Source of the DNA: Chitinophagaceae bacterium
GTDB lineage: Bacteria > Bacteroidota > Bacteroidia > Chitinophagales > Chitinophagaceae
Direction of reading: 5' to 3'
Length of the DNA: 64,000 nt
NCBI GenBank assembly: GCA_947454155.1
Contig: CANGIT010000006.1
Coordinates: forward strand, 62,001 to 126,000
Position 1 is the stretch's first letter. Each line of letters begins with the position of its first letter. Both the position numbers and the translations under genes were made by a program. The notes under the pieces are model-generated. The model saw nothing but the letters and a program-made list of their open reading frames with translations. It searched no databases and was not told the DNA's origin. This document shows positions 1 through 10,147 of the stretch, in pieces.

Positions 1-1
1 C

Positions 2-1759
2 GCCAAGTTCAACTTTGAAAATACTTGTACAGACAAGAGAACTTTCACATTTACAAATACCTGTGCTGGAACAGGTTTACAATATTTATGGGACTTTGGA
101 CATAATACGCCCGGCAGTTCAATATCAGAGCCCGTTCATACTTATCCCAGATCCGGCAACTTCCCTACCAGTCTTATTTCCATAGAGCCGATAAGTGGGT
201 GCAAAGACACCGCTACAACTACAATTTATACGGCCGTTCCCAATTTGATCAATGCGCATAATGACATTTGTGTACATACCAACACAAAATTCAGGATGAC
301 CAATGGATACCGCAACAATTCAGCCGTATTCAATTGGAACCTCATGGGACTTCAATCATTTTCAAACAGTGACACCATTATATCCATAAATGCCGACTCA
401 TTGGGACGTTATGAAAATAAAGTCATTATCAGCAACGGCAATTCTTATTGCCCGGATACGATAGCGCTAAATCATTACATTGTTGTGAAAGGCCCTCACG
501 CCGATTTCAGTAGCGAAAACAGTTTTTGCGTTGCGCAACCACTTGCAGTTCTGAATGCAACCACCACTTATTTTCCAAACGACACTATCAGTAAGTACAG
601 CTGGGATTATGGCGATGGCAACAACATGGTTTATGGCACTCATCCTCAGCCCTATCAATATGGTCAGCAGGGAACTTACATTGTAAAGCTGATTGCCGCC
701 GACATCAACGGATGTATGGATACAGTAATCAAACAAGTCATCGCAAGACCAATGCCTTTTTTATGGCTCATTCCACATCATATAGAATATTGCCTGGGCG
801 GCAGCGACTCACTCATTGCCTATACCAGCGACAGTTTGATTTGGAGAACCACATCCAATTTGCAAAACTTCTGCAATACTTGCGATACCAATTTTGTAAC
901 GCCGCAGCATTCCACACAATTTTACGCCACAGCCACCAATCAATTCCATTGCTCAACGTCAGATTCATCTTACGTGAAAATATTTGAACCCTTTGTGGCT
1001 GCGCCTACCATCAGGGATACCACCATATGCGAGAACAGCACTTTGCAACTTGCTGTTTATCCTAACGACAAACAAATCATATGGTCTCCACCCAATGGCT
1101 TGAATTCAACCATCATTTACAATCCAGTTCTCACGCCCAGTCAATCCAGGATGTACACCGCCCAACTGATTGACTCATTGGGATGCTACAGCAACAGCAT
1201 ACAAATCAACGTCAAAATTAAAAGCAATCCCAAAGTAGAACTTGGCGAAAACCGTTACTTGCCATTTGACGAGCCGATTACACTGACGCCAAACTACAGT
1301 CAAAACATCCGAAATTTTGAGTGGACACCCGCTTCACTGTTTTCCTGTAACAATTGTCCTAATCCCACGATTAATCTTATTCAAAGAGAAAACATCAGCC
1401 TTAAGGTGGTATCCGACAGCGGTTGTACTGCAACCGACAATTTCACTCTGGCAGTCGCCTGTAGCAACGCATACCTCCTGATGCCCACCGCTTTCAGTCC
1501 AGATAATGATGGAAGAAATGATATTATTTATCCTTTTTCCAGAGGCATAAAGCACATCAAGAAATTCATGGTGTACAACAGGTCCGGACAACTGATGTTC
1601 CAAAAAATGGAATTCAGTCCCAATGAAAAGTCTTATGGCTGGGATGGAAAATACCAAGGTATCGTTCAGCCTGCTGGAACTTATGTTTATTTCATTGAAG
1701 CCTTATGCGAGCTTGGTGAAACCACCGAAAAAAAGGGCTCATTCATTCTCATCCGTTGA
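2..1759 (+). CDS. PKD-domain protein with type IX secretion C-terminal domain, 5' partial
   Basis: The reading frame is open from the first bases of the window, so only the C-terminal 585 residues are visible and the true start lies outside. Two PKD-like domains can be seen: one at the extreme left (YLWDFG, then GCKDT) and one near residues 190-245 (YSWDYGDG, then GCMDT). The last ~90 residues match the gliding-motility C-terminal domain of type IX secretion cargo: PTAFSPDNDGRND, then an immunoglobulin-like end with YNRSGQLMF, GWDG and PAGTYVYFIEA. Such proteins are exported across the outer membrane and kept on the surface or released. The ligand is unknown. The family call is firm; the exact role is not. 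Confidence 0.85.
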   Translation, partial: AKFNFENTCTDKRTFTFTNTCAGTGLQYLWDFGHNTPGSSISEPVHTYPRSGNFPTSLISIEPISGCKDTATTTIYTAVPNLINAHNDICVHTNTKFRMTNGYRNNSAVFNWNLMGLQSFSNSDTIISINADSLGRYENKVIISNGNSYCPDTIALNHYIVVKGPHADFSSENSFCVAQPLAVLNATTTYFPNDTISKYSWDYGDGNNMVYGTHPQPYQYGQQGTYIVKLIAADINGCMDTVIKQVIARPMPFLWLIPHHIEYCLGGSDSLIAYTSDSLIWRTTSNLQNFCNTCDTNFVTPQHSTQFYATATNQFHCSTSDSSYVKIFEPFVAAPTIRDTTICENSTLQLAVYPNDKQIIWSPPNGLNSTIIYNPVLTPSQSRMYTAQLIDSLGCYSNSIQINVKIKSNPKVELGENRYLPFDEPITLTPNYSQNIRNFEWTPASLFSCNNCPNPTINLIQRENISLKVVSDSGCTATDNFTLAVACSNAYLLMPTAFSPDNDGRNDIIYPFSRGIKHIKKFMVYNRSGQLMFQKMEFSPNEKSYGWDGKYQGIVQPAGTYVYFIEALCELGETTEKKGSFILIR

Positions 1760-1830
1760 TTTCACATTTCTTTTCTTAACATCATTTTCCTCGGTAGATT
1801 TTTTTATTTAATATTGCTACGAAAATAATC

Positions 1831-1848
1831 GTACAAATATGAGTGTAC
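1831..1848. promoter_or_regulatory. possible operator dyad over the blaI-like start codon
   Basis: GTACA and TGTAC form perfect 5-bp arms separated by 8 bases, and the dyad covers the ATG at 1839. BlaI/MecI repressors bind TACA/TGTA dyads and often repress their own gene, so this is a candidate site. The spacer is longer than in the classical operators and a 5-bp dyad can arise by chance. Confidence 0.2.
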
Positions 1849-2231
1849 CGAAAAACAGAAAGCCTACAGATAGTGAAATGGAAATTTTGGATGTGCTGTG
1901 GAATAAAGCATCCGCTACTGTACGAGAAGTTCACGAAGAGCTCAGCAAACACAAAGATGCCGGCTACACCACTACCCTCAAGTTGATGCAGATTATGCAT
2001 GAGAAAAAGCTGTTGCACCGAAACGACAATCAAAAGACCCATATTTATCAACCTGCCATCAGCAGAGAATCGGTACAGCAACAATCGCTTCGCAGCATGA
2101 TAGCCGGACTTTTTTCAGGATCTTCAACTGGTCTTGTCATTCAGGCCCTGGGGCAACAACCGGTAAGCGAAGCCGAACTCGACGAAATTGAAAAATACAT
2201 TAGCAGCCTGCGTAACAAATCAAATTTATAA
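1839..2231 (+). CDS. BlaI/MecI/CopY family transcriptional repressor
   Basis: A 130-residue protein with the family's usual length and layout. An N-terminal winged helix (PTDSEMEILDVLW, then TVREVHEEL and YTTTLKLMQIM) is followed by a C-terminal dimerisation helix region. In known systems a partner membrane protease relieves repression when it senses a cell-wall signal. The BlaR1-like gene starts 6 bases downstream, so the two are almost surely one transcript and one regulatory unit. No beta-lactamase gene is adjacent, so the controlled genes are unknown; they may include neighbouring cell-envelope genes or only the pair itself. Confidence 0.9.
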   Translation: MSVPKNRKPTDSEMEILDVLWNKASATVREVHEELSKHKDAGYTTTLKLMQIMHEKKLLHRNDNQKTHIYQPAISRESVQQQSLRSMIAGLFSGSSTGLVIQALGQQPVSEAELDEIEKYISSLRNKSNL

Positions 2232-2237
2232 GGCCCT

Positions 2238-3608
2238 ATGGTTGATATTTTTTCATTGGTTACGTTAACACTGCTTCATAGCCTTTGGCAGTCGGCTATT
2301 TTGGTATGGGGCTGGCAATTATCTTCAACTTCCCTCCCAACAAACAAAAAATACTCCAGCCTTTTTGTTCCCGATACTTTGATCGCCTTTCAGATTTTGA
2401 TTTCGATCGTCACCTATTTTACACTTTCTGTTCATTCCTACCATGGAGTGCAGTTCTTCAATATCAAGTTTTCTTTGACAGCTTTTCTAACACAGCATCA
2501 ATTGCTTTTCATCACATGCTATACCTTGTTTTTCCTGCACCGATTGATGCTGAACATCAAAGGCATACAGTCATTGGCTCGCATTTCTTCTGCCGAAAAA
2601 ATAAGACCATCCATCGAAATCAGAGACTTCACGCAGCAAATGGCCAAAAAAATGGGTATCCAAAAGCCGCTCAAGGTGTGGTTTTCAGCGACTGTCACCA
2701 CTCCACTTACCTATGGCTTTTTAAAACCCGTGATTTTACTGCCACTGAGCCTGACGGCCAATATTCCTTCTTCGTCCGTTGAAATGCTGATCATTCACGA
2801 GTTGAATCACATCCGAAAAAATGATTTTCTCCGGAATATTATTTTAGTGATGGCAGAACAAATCTATTGCATCAATCCATTTTTCATCTACCTATGCAAA
2901 ACATCACGTCTAAAGAGCGAGATGGACAGTGATGAGATGGTCATCCGACTGAACTACAATCCGTTCACTTACGCAGAGCTGCTGTTGACTACCGCCAAAA
3001 AAGCGATGCATGGGCATTTGTTAACCGTACAATTCACCGGGCCTCGTCGTGAACTGTTCACCAGAATCAATCGCATTACGCAAGTGAAGCCGACTGTTTC
3101 TTCTACCCGCCATCATTTTGTGACTTTTTTATTTTTGCTGATGGTTTTGGGCATCACCATCTCAACCTCAGATTTTTCATTACAAAAAACAACACAACAT
3201 CCCTTACCTTTTACAAATAACATTACTACTTCAGCAACAAAAGCGACGGCTTCAAGGCAAAGCATTTCAATGAAAAATGAAACAGTCTCTTCTTTTTCTG
3301 CTGAAGGGCATGTGTTGAACAGCGGCAAAAAGCGGATGAAAAACAATGAAGTACAAAATGAAATTTCGGATCAAGATATCACGCTGAACAGCGATACACC
3401 ATTTCATGCATTTCCTATAACTACCGTGAGAAACAGCGGAACTCATGATGAGGTTAAGCAGATTTTGGTAAAAGAGGAAGATCCGTCAAACAGACGTTCG
3501 ATAACAAAAGTTTATGCCATGAAAAAAGACAATGGTCAATGGAAAGCCCATCTGATCAGTATTATCATAGAGCATCAAACCGATGATGCCCAGGATGGGG
3601 CACAATAA
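2238..3608 (+). CDS. BlaR1/MecR1-like M56 family membrane metallopeptidase
   Basis: A 456-residue membrane protease. There are hydrophobic segments in the first ~110 residues, then the zinc-protease motif HELNH at 187-191 with a downstream acidic motif (SEMDSDE, 227-233), and a last membrane segment near 293-310. Family members cleave or inactivate the cognate BlaI repressor after a signal. The C-terminal ~145 residues are Ser/Thr-rich and do not resemble the penicillin-binding sensor of classical BlaR1, so beta-lactam sensing cannot be assumed. The gene directly follows the BlaI-like gene and ends 6 bases from the convergent PorP/SprF gene. Confidence 0.88.
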   Translation: MVDIFSLVTLTLLHSLWQSAILVWGWQLSSTSLPTNKKYSSLFVPDTLIAFQILISIVTYFTLSVHSYHGVQFFNIKFSLTAFLTQHQLLFITCYTLFFLHRLMLNIKGIQSLARISSAEKIRPSIEIRDFTQQMAKKMGIQKPLKVWFSATVTTPLTYGFLKPVILLPLSLTANIPSSSVEMLIIHELNHIRKNDFLRNIILVMAEQIYCINPFFIYLCKTSRLKSEMDSDEMVIRLNYNPFTYAELLLTTAKKAMHGHLLTVQFTGPRRELFTRINRITQVKPTVSSTRHHFVTFLFLLMVLGITISTSDFSLQKTTQHPLPFTNNITTSATKATASRQSISMKNETVSSFSAEGHVLNSGKKRMKNNEVQNEISDQDITLNSDTPFHAFPITTVRNSGTHDEVKQILVKEEDPSNRRSITKVYAMKKDNGQWKAHLISIIIEHQTDDAQDGAQ

Positions 3609-3614
3609 TAATCA

Positions 3615-4652
3615 TCACCAGACATTTCGCGGACAACTGTCGCCATATTTGTTGCCAAATATGAAACCAATCATCACTTCATGGGTATTTCCAGTATAAT
3701 TTCTGAGCCTGCTGGTGGTAGACACTTCGTAAGAATAAGTGAGGTTTAATGTGTTGGAGATATTCAATCCGGCATAAGCGGCATACCCCGAAATCAGGTC
3801 GGAATAGCGATAACTGGCCCCTGTCCACAGATAATCCTGGTATTGCAATTTCACATTCAAATGAACACCATACAACTGGGGCTTCCAGTGCTGATACATG
3901 ACTGATGGCAACAGCGTGAAATTATCATCCAAAGCGAAACGATAGCCTCCGGAAACAAAAATATTGGGCGTATAATAATCGCCGAACCTGTCGTTTTTCA
4001 CGAAGCGGTTTTTTCCGGGAATCACATTCAATACGGATGCACCCAGAAAAAATCTGGCTGAATAAAGAAACAATCCGGCGCCCATTTCGGGTTTTACTTT
4101 CGTCAATTCATTACTGGCGTAACCTATGGCGGGATCATTGGGATCCAAACTTCCAAAATAAATTTTAGAACGATCGAGGTTTACACTCGACAAGCCTGCA
4201 CTGAATCCGGCGGCCAAAGTAGTTTTGGTGCCTACAGGTTTATGATAAGCGTAGGTAAAAGCCAGCGACCATCGCCCCAGATATCCGGCTTTATCATTGA
4301 TAATCTGAATGCCAATACCGTGATGAGCAGGCGGTGCCGTGTAATTGGTCCAATATTCCTTCCCTCTGGGATTGATTCCTTTTGGGGTGAAAGATGTGGG
4401 CGAACTGTTTTCACGCATTTCCTTGCCCAATGGTTTATGAATAGTTAGATAGCCTGTTACGGGGGCTCCTTTGATGCCTGTCCATTGATTGCGGTAACTG
4501 ATTCTGGCATCTGTATAGTTCTCAATACCAGAAACCGCAGGATTCAAAATGTAATTGTTCAGCACATATTGCGTGTAACTCGGCTTGGCTTGAGCCTTTA
4601 CAGATGAAATACCCATCACCAAAGCCAGCACGTATAAAAAAAATACTTTCAT
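3615..4652 (-). CDS. PorP/SprF family type IX secretion-associated outer membrane protein
   Basis: 345 residues with a signal peptide of about 20 residues. The mature N terminus (SYTQYVLNNYILNPAVSG, then YRNQWTGIKGAP) is the hallmark of the PorP/SprF family, and a predicted beta-barrel body follows. SprF-like proteins are needed for secretion or surface attachment of a specific partner adhesin encoded next door. Here the giant PKD adhesin ends about 100 bases upstream on the same strand, which mirrors the SprB-SprF arrangement. The partnership is inferred from this context. Confidence 0.92.
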   Translation of the reverse strand: MKVFFLYVLALVMGISSVKAQAKPSYTQYVLNNYILNPAVSGIENYTDARISYRNQWTGIKGAPVTGYLTIHKPLGKEMRENSSPTSFTPKGINPRGKEYWTNYTAPPAHHGIGIQIINDKAGYLGRWSLAFTYAYHKPVGTKTTLAAGFSAGLSSVNLDRSKIYFGSLDPNDPAIGYASNELTKVKPEMGAGLFLYSARFFLGASVLNVIPGKNRFVKNDRFGDYYTPNIFVSGGYRFALDDNFTLLPSVMYQHWKPQLYGVHLNVKLQYQDYLWTGASYRYSDLISGYAAYAGLNISNTLNLTYSYEVSTTSRLRNYTGNTHEVMIGFIFGNKYGDSCPRNVW

Positions 4653-4752
4653 GAATTATTATCTTGTTTCACTTCCTCTTTTGTATCGGCTTCCGACTTC
4701 AAACGAGAACAATTTTCACTGACAAACGATTAAATAAATCAATCTGGTCTAC

Positions 4753-7700
4753 TTATCTGATGATTGTCACATAACCGGTTACAGGCGTTCTGCCACTTTC
4801 CGGCTCTATGATGAAATAATAAGTATCCACTGGCAAATCCTTTCCTTTGTAGGTGCCATCCCATGATTTTGTATATCCTTTTGATTCAAAGACCAGCTGA
4901 CCGGTTCTTGTAAAAATCTGCACCCTTGCAAAAGGATAATCCTTTAAATACTCGATATCCCATTTGTCATTCACACCATCTTTATTGGGAGAAAATGTGT
5001 TGGGAATCAAAGGCATTTTCAACACTTTCACCTCTACCTGGTCTGTTGAAGTACAACCGCCTTCGCCTGTAACCAAGAATGTGTAGGTGATGTCATTAAC
5101 AGGACTACAAACTGGGTTCAGCAAATTGACATTGTCCAAATAAGTACCCGGTACCCACAAGTACTGCAACTGCTGACCAGAAGCAGTTGCCTGCAATGGA
5201 GCGCTCAACCCTTCCAGAATCAACAAGTCGGGACCGGCATTTGCAACCGGGTATGGATATACATGGAAAGAATGAGTAGCGGTGTCGCTTACACAACCAA
5301 AGCTGTTCACTATCCAAAGGGTGACATCAAATTCACCGGTTGTTGGATAAGTATGAACCGGCTGGGCACTGATGGCTGTAGCTCCATCGCCAAAATTCCA
5401 ATTCCATTGTGTAGTGATACCATCTTTAGGATCGCTTTGATCCAGCATTTTCACGCGGTCGCCAATACAAATACTGGGAACGGCAAATCCAAATGCAGCA
5501 TCCGGACGAGGATGAATGGTGGTTACGGCAATTGTGGTATCATCAATACAGCCTGCCCCACTTGTTACGGTCAGCTTAACATTGTAAGGTCCCACCGTAT
5601 TATAAATATGAGAAGGATTGAACGCGGTTGAGGTGTTCAAAGTACCGGAAGCAGGATCGCCAAAATTCCAAACATAGCGTAAAGTATTTACACTGCCATC
5701 TGCAATGCTGGAGGTATTATTGAAACGAATGACTGCATCAGGCAAACAAGCCGTGTCTGTGTATGTGAATTGAGACAGCGGTTGAGGATTGACATGAACA
5801 GTTTTAGTTTTCAAAATACTGTTACATCCATCATCCGTGGTCACCATCAATTTAACATCGTAGTCACCAGCAATCGCAAAAACATGGGTAAAGGGAGTAT
5901 TTACATTTCTGACCAACACGGGTGTACCGTCACCAAAATTCCAAGACCAGGTCACCAACGTACCTACTGCGGCTGTTGAAGAATCGCGGAAAGTAACCGT
6001 ATGCTGCTCGCAAGTGGGTGAACTGTAACCAAAATTGGCCACAGGTGCGGTGAGTATGGTAATGTTTTGATGTGCAGAATCAGAACAACCAGCAACACTG
6101 GTAAACAAATACATCAAATTGTAAGTACCGGGCCCTACCAATAAAGGATCAAATTGTCCTGCAGCGCTAACTCCCGGGCCACTATATTGGAAAGTACCAG
6201 GTACACCTCCTATCTCGCTGCCCTCATTGAGCAAGAAAGGAGTGATATTGAGACATGTATCGGGAATGGCGTTAAAACGGACAACAGGGGCCGCATTGAT
6301 AGTGATGTTCTCGTAATGATCATCTACACAAGTTGCACCGGAATAAGAGCGGAAACGAATTCGGTATGTTCTGGTGGCAGGCGATTGAAAATTGGGATAA
6401 AGATGAGCATAAATTTTGCCGGAATCGGGATAGTTGTCTGTTTCAAACACAGTGGGTGCGCCATTTACATCCCAATAGATTTCCGTTTTAACCACATATC
6501 CAACATCCACAGTTGAATTATCCTGAATACGAACTGAATCATTGGCACATAATCTTGTACCATTCAATATGGTAAAAGCGGCTACCGGCACATCACCATT
6601 CACATAAAAATTCTGCACCGTAGTATCCTTGCAACCTGCCAAAGAAGTGACAATCAATTCCACATTCTTAGGTCCTATAGTATGATAACTGTGACGGGGA
6701 TTATTGATGGTAGAAGTGTTGGGCGGATAAGCAGGGTCATCAAAATTCCATTGCCATTGGCTGATGCTGCCGGGACTGACAGTACTGGTATCAGTAAACT
6801 GGGCATAGGTATCATCCAGGCAAACTTCAGGATCGATGAATCCTGCCACTGGTTTTGGATTCACAAAAATATCTTCCACAAACTGAGGGCTAACACAGCC
6901 TTTGTCGGTAGTAACCACCAAAGTCACCGCATTCAATCCGAAGGAAGTATAAATATGATTGAAAGCATTTCCATTCGGAAAGTCCAATACGGTACCATCT
7001 CCCATATTCCAATGCCAGTTGATGATGTTGCCTGCATTGGCAACCGAAGTATTGTTGAATGTGATTTCCTTCGTCGTACAGTATGGCCCCACCGTAGTAA
7101 AACTGGCTGTGGGCAATGGATTGACAATAACAGTGTGCGTAATGGTATCTGAATAACAACCCACATCCGTTTTGATCCAATGCTTGATAATTTTCGTTCC
7201 TGAAGTGGTGTATAGATGATTGACAGAAGCGCCAGCACCAATCGGAGAACCATCTCCAAAATCCCAATACCAATTGGCAATTGGATGGCCGCTGCCCGAA
7301 CTGGTACTGGTAAAGCGAGTGGTATCGCCCAGGCAGTTTTCGGGGTTCACGGTAAAAGAAGATAAAGGATGAGGATATACATTACTTAACACTCTTATTG
7401 AATCATCAACACAACCGGTATTGGAAGTAACAGTAAGATGGATGCTGAAAGGTCCGGTGCTGTTGTAATAATGAGTAGGGCTGCTGACGATGGAAGTATC
7501 ATTCAATCCTGAAGCCGGATCACCGAAAGTCCAATGATAAGTAAACTGTGCCTGACTTCCATCTGCTATGGTGGAAGTATTGGCAAAATGAGCGGTATCT
7601 GAGGGCAGACATAAACCTCCCGGCATACTAAAACTGGCCACCGGAATGGGTCCTACATACATGGGAATTGTATCGATGCTGCTCACACAACCACTATTGG

Positions 7701-9939
7701 ATTCCACTTTGAGACTGGGGTATTTGGTTCCCCAGGTTGAATAGGCATGTTGGGTGGTGCTGGTATTAGGCTGAATGATGACCTGTGTATTACCATCGCC
7801 AAAATCCCAATACCATTTTTCAAGAGCTCCTGGAGTTGCCACCGAAGCGGTACTGGTAAAAGTGATGGAAGAACCTTGGCATCGTGGTACCGAAGTATTG
7901 AAACCTACTATTGGAACGCCAGTTACAGTAATTTGCTGAGTGGCGGTATCACTGAAACAGCCTACATTACTGATCAGCATGAATTTGACAGTATACGTAC
8001 CCGGATTCTGATATTTGTGTTTAGGATATCGCACGCTGTCTCTGGTACCATCGCCAAAATCCCAGAACCATTTGTAAGAATAGGTACCGGCCAGGTAATT
8101 GGTAGTATCCCTGAATCTGACCGTATCAGACACACAACCATTATTGAACCAAAACATTTGAGCTACAGGAGGATCGTAAACCGCCAAGGTGAATTCCCTG
8201 TCGACACTGCTGCCGCAGCCTTCAGATGAAGTTGTTCCAGCTGTGATGGTGATGGGATAGCCTGGACTGCTGTTGGCCAATGAAAAATTATAAAGGGTTG
8301 GCAGCTTATATCTCCAAACCTGACGGGTGCCAATAAAATAAGTGCTGTCGGAAACAGGAGAACTAACCGTCACATTTGTATTAGGACTTTGAATAGGATT
8401 GGCATGAAAATCCCAATAAAGCGAAGTAGGCTGAAAAGGAAAAGTAACAGACAAATAAACTGGCGTACCTGTACACGCCACAGGATCGGAAACCAAACTC
8501 CAGGGATTTACCGGTTGCAGAAAGTTATAAAGATCACGGATATTGGTACCGGCATTATAGCCATAAGATTCAGCCTGTCCAAATCCATAAGCGATGGCAT
8601 TAAAACCCGAATCGGATTCAATGATGTGCACCCCCGAGGCTGTAAGTTGCTCGCTTAAATATGAGAATGCAGGATCTTGTGGATGAACTGTAAAAGAAGA
8701 AGGATTCACAGACACTCCATCAAGCTTAAATGAACTGATAGCGGTACCTGTGTTGGGAATCACAACATTGTAATAGTGCTGAGTGATATTAAAGTTGGGC
8801 GTGGCATTCCAGAGTACTTTAGCAATATTCTGCTCAACAGGACTAAGGTAAATCACCTCCGGATCTCCGGGATTGGTATTGGCTGCAGGATTTCCACAGG
8901 TACCCTGAGTGGTAATATATTGCGCCACTGTTATCGGCAAATCTGCTTCTATTTTAAGCGGAACAGTAGTGGCATCAATTTCGTAATAAAAATTATTGGT
9001 GAGCGGTACCGTAATCGGATTGCCATTCAATAATACCGAAGTGGCCGGATTCGATACACAAATTCTGTAAATATTATGATTAAGGCTGCTTGTGGGAGCT
9101 GTCAGAAATTTTTTACCCCAGGCGTCTTTGGGAAATGCCTGCACCATATAATTATCTGCGGAAATAGCCCCACTGCCGCAGTTGATACCAATTTTACCAC
9201 TGCCCGAAAAAACAGCAATTCGTTTACAGGCTCCGTTTCCGGAAGCGATACTTTTGATTTTAGAACCAGTTAGATCAACACCGGTGTAAGTTCCTCCACC
9301 TCCTCCTCCGCCACCGCCACCTGTGAGCTCTCCCATCAAATTAAAAACCTGGCCTTGGGTCATGTTGATGGTAAAAGGGACACCTGCCGGATGGTTGATG
9401 GTATTGGCACTGGGCGTGATTTCCACAGTGGTAGTGCCCGTATCGGTGGCAATCACATAAAACCAGCAATTGGAATTATTCTCATTGGAAACGTTGGTAT
9501 AATTGATGGAGTAATATTCTTTACCCAAGGTATTGGTAGGAAAAAGTATGGAGGCGCCAGATACACTACTGTTGTAGATATGAGCATAAGCAACCATTGG
9601 TTTGTCGGATGTAATGTGTATGGCTTTGTCCTCAGGTGCGGTAGACTCCGCCAGCAAACGGGCATCCTGTGCACCGGTTTTGGGAATGGGTGCCGAAGTA
9701 AGTACGGTAGGCGTAGCTCCGCTGGTAAGATTTTGCGTGTACCCCAATGCCGGAATGGAAATAGTAATATTGGTAACTTCCTCTGTTGCAAAATAGAGTA
9801 CCATATCCTGGGCATTAGTGCTCATCCTAACATGATATCCATAGGCTACCCAAAAGTCTTTCCCTTTATTGGAAAAATTTTGTGTGAAAGCAGTAAAAAC
9901 AGTTAAAAAAAAGGAAACGAGGAGAGTTATTTTTCTCAT
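4753..9939 (-). CDS. giant PKD-repeat adhesin-like protein with IgGFc-binding-like N domain and type IX C-terminal domain
   Basis: 1728 residues. A signal peptide (about 1-19) is followed by a ~450-residue region starting NKGKDFWVAYGY, which resembles the IgGFc-binding protein N-terminal domain found in bacterial surface proteins. About nine clear PKD domains come next (each with a WxFGDG- or WNFGDP-type core and a GC motif), plus two degenerate Ig-like ones around residues 1080-1260. The last ~90 residues form the gliding-motility/type IX sorting domain (NTFSPNKDGVNDKWDI, then WDGTYKG and TYYFIIEP). The role is probably a surface adhesin or motility-related filament exported by type IX secretion with the downstream PorP/SprF protein. 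A run of 10 glycines lies near residue 210. The ligand is unknown. Confidence 0.88.
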   Translation of the reverse strand: MRKITLLVSFFLTVFTAFTQNFSNKGKDFWVAYGYHVRMSTNAQDMVLYFATEEVTNITISIPALGYTQNLTSGATPTVLTSAPIPKTGAQDARLLAESTAPEDKAIHITSDKPMVAYAHIYNSSVSGASILFPTNTLGKEYYSINYTNVSNENNSNCWFYVIATDTGTTTVEITPSANTINHPAGVPFTINMTQGQVFNLMGELTGGGGGGGGGGTYTGVDLTGSKIKSIASGNGACKRIAVFSGSGKIGINCGSGAISADNYMVQAFPKDAWGKKFLTAPTSSLNHNIYRICVSNPATSVLLNGNPITVPLTNNFYYEIDATTVPLKIEADLPITVAQYITTQGTCGNPAANTNPGDPEVIYLSPVEQNIAKVLWNATPNFNITQHYYNVVIPNTGTAISSFKLDGVSVNPSSFTVHPQDPAFSYLSEQLTASGVHIIESDSGFNAIAYGFGQAESYGYNAGTNIRDLYNFLQPVNPWSLVSDPVACTGTPVYLSVTFPFQPTSLYWDFHANPIQSPNTNVTVSSPVSDSTYFIGTRQVWRYKLPTLYNFSLANSSPGYPITITAGTTSSEGCGSSVDREFTLAVYDPPVAQMFWFNNGCVSDTVRFRDTTNYLAGTYSYKWFWDFGDGTRDSVRYPKHKYQNPGTYTVKFMLISNVGCFSDTATQQITVTGVPIVGFNTSVPRCQGSSITFTSTASVATPGALEKWYWDFGDGNTQVIIQPNTSTTQHAYSTWGTKYPSLKVESNSGCVSSIDTIPMYVGPIPVASFSMPGGLCLPSDTAHFANTSTIADGSQAQFTYHWTFGDPASGLNDTSIVSSPTHYYNSTGPFSIHLTVTSNTGCVDDSIRVLSNVYPHPLSSFTVNPENCLGDTTRFTSTSSGSGHPIANWYWDFGDGSPIGAGASVNHLYTTSGTKIIKHWIKTDVGCYSDTITHTVIVNPLPTASFTTVGPYCTTKEITFNNTSVANAGNIINWHWNMGDGTVLDFPNGNAFNHIYTSFGLNAVTLVVTTDKGCVSPQFVEDIFVNPKPVAGFIDPEVCLDDTYAQFTDTSTVSPGSISQWQWNFDDPAYPPNTSTINNPRHSYHTIGPKNVELIVTSLAGCKDTTVQNFYVNGDVPVAAFTILNGTRLCANDSVRIQDNSTVDVGYVVKTEIYWDVNGAPTVFETDNYPDSGKIYAHLYPNFQSPATRTYRIRFRSYSGATCVDDHYENITINAAPVVRFNAIPDTCLNITPFLLNEGSEIGGVPGTFQYSGPGVSAAGQFDPLLVGPGTYNLMYLFTSVAGCSDSAHQNITILTAPVANFGYSSPTCEQHTVTFRDSSTAAVGTLVTWSWNFGDGTPVLVRNVNTPFTHVFAIAGDYDVKLMVTTDDGCNSILKTKTVHVNPQPLSQFTYTDTACLPDAVIRFNNTSSIADGSVNTLRYVWNFGDPASGTLNTSTAFNPSHIYNTVGPYNVKLTVTSGAGCIDDTTIAVTTIHPRPDAAFGFAVPSICIGDRVKMLDQSDPKDGITTQWNWNFGDGATAISAQPVHTYPTTGEFDVTLWIVNSFGCVSDTATHSFHVYPYPVANAGPDLLILEGLSAPLQATASGQQLQYLWVPGTYLDNVNLLNPVCSPVNDITYTFLVTGEGGCTSTDQVEVKVLKMPLIPNTFSPNKDGVNDKWDIEYLKDYPFARVQIFTRTGQLVFESKGYTKSWDGTYKGKDLPVDTYYFIIEPESGRTPVTGYVTIIR
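9292..9321 (-). repeat. GGN codon tract encoding ten consecutive glycines
   Basis: Ten glycine codons in a row lie in the N-terminal domain of the giant adhesin. The codons are mixed (GGT, GGC and GGA), so this is a protein-level tract, although its near-triplet repetition could allow in-frame length change. Confidence 0.8.
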
Positions 9940-10074
9940 CTTATGAAGATTGAAAGATTCGTTTTTTAAAGGATGGGCAAGTTACGCCAATGTTGACAAA
10001 AAAAGACACCTGATTACCTAGAAATGAAGCCTCTTTCTCGTGAGTTTACGCACATTTATCCCACATTTTTGCAT

Positions 10075-10101
10075 AAAAAAAAGCCGCATAGACATGCAGC
10101 T
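10075..10101 (-). terminator. intrinsic terminator downstream of 10148-10507 ORF
   Basis: Read on the minus strand, a 7-bp stem with one mismatch (GCTGCAT/ATGCGGC) and a 4-base loop is followed by eight T. It lies about 50 bases after the stop of the small minus-strand ORF, which supports that stretch being transcribed. Confidence 0.6.
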
Positions 10102-10147
10102 CTTTGTTAAGAATCTTTCGATTCTGTAACCCCCAAAGAAAACGAGT

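Noticed and set aside
4753..9939. Many plus-strand ORFs across the giant adhesin gene
   Set aside because: They are shadows of the long minus-strand frame, with odd composition and no domains.
5105..9939. PKD repeats as recent DNA-level tandem duplication
   Set aside because: Domains share motifs but differ strongly in sequence between copies.
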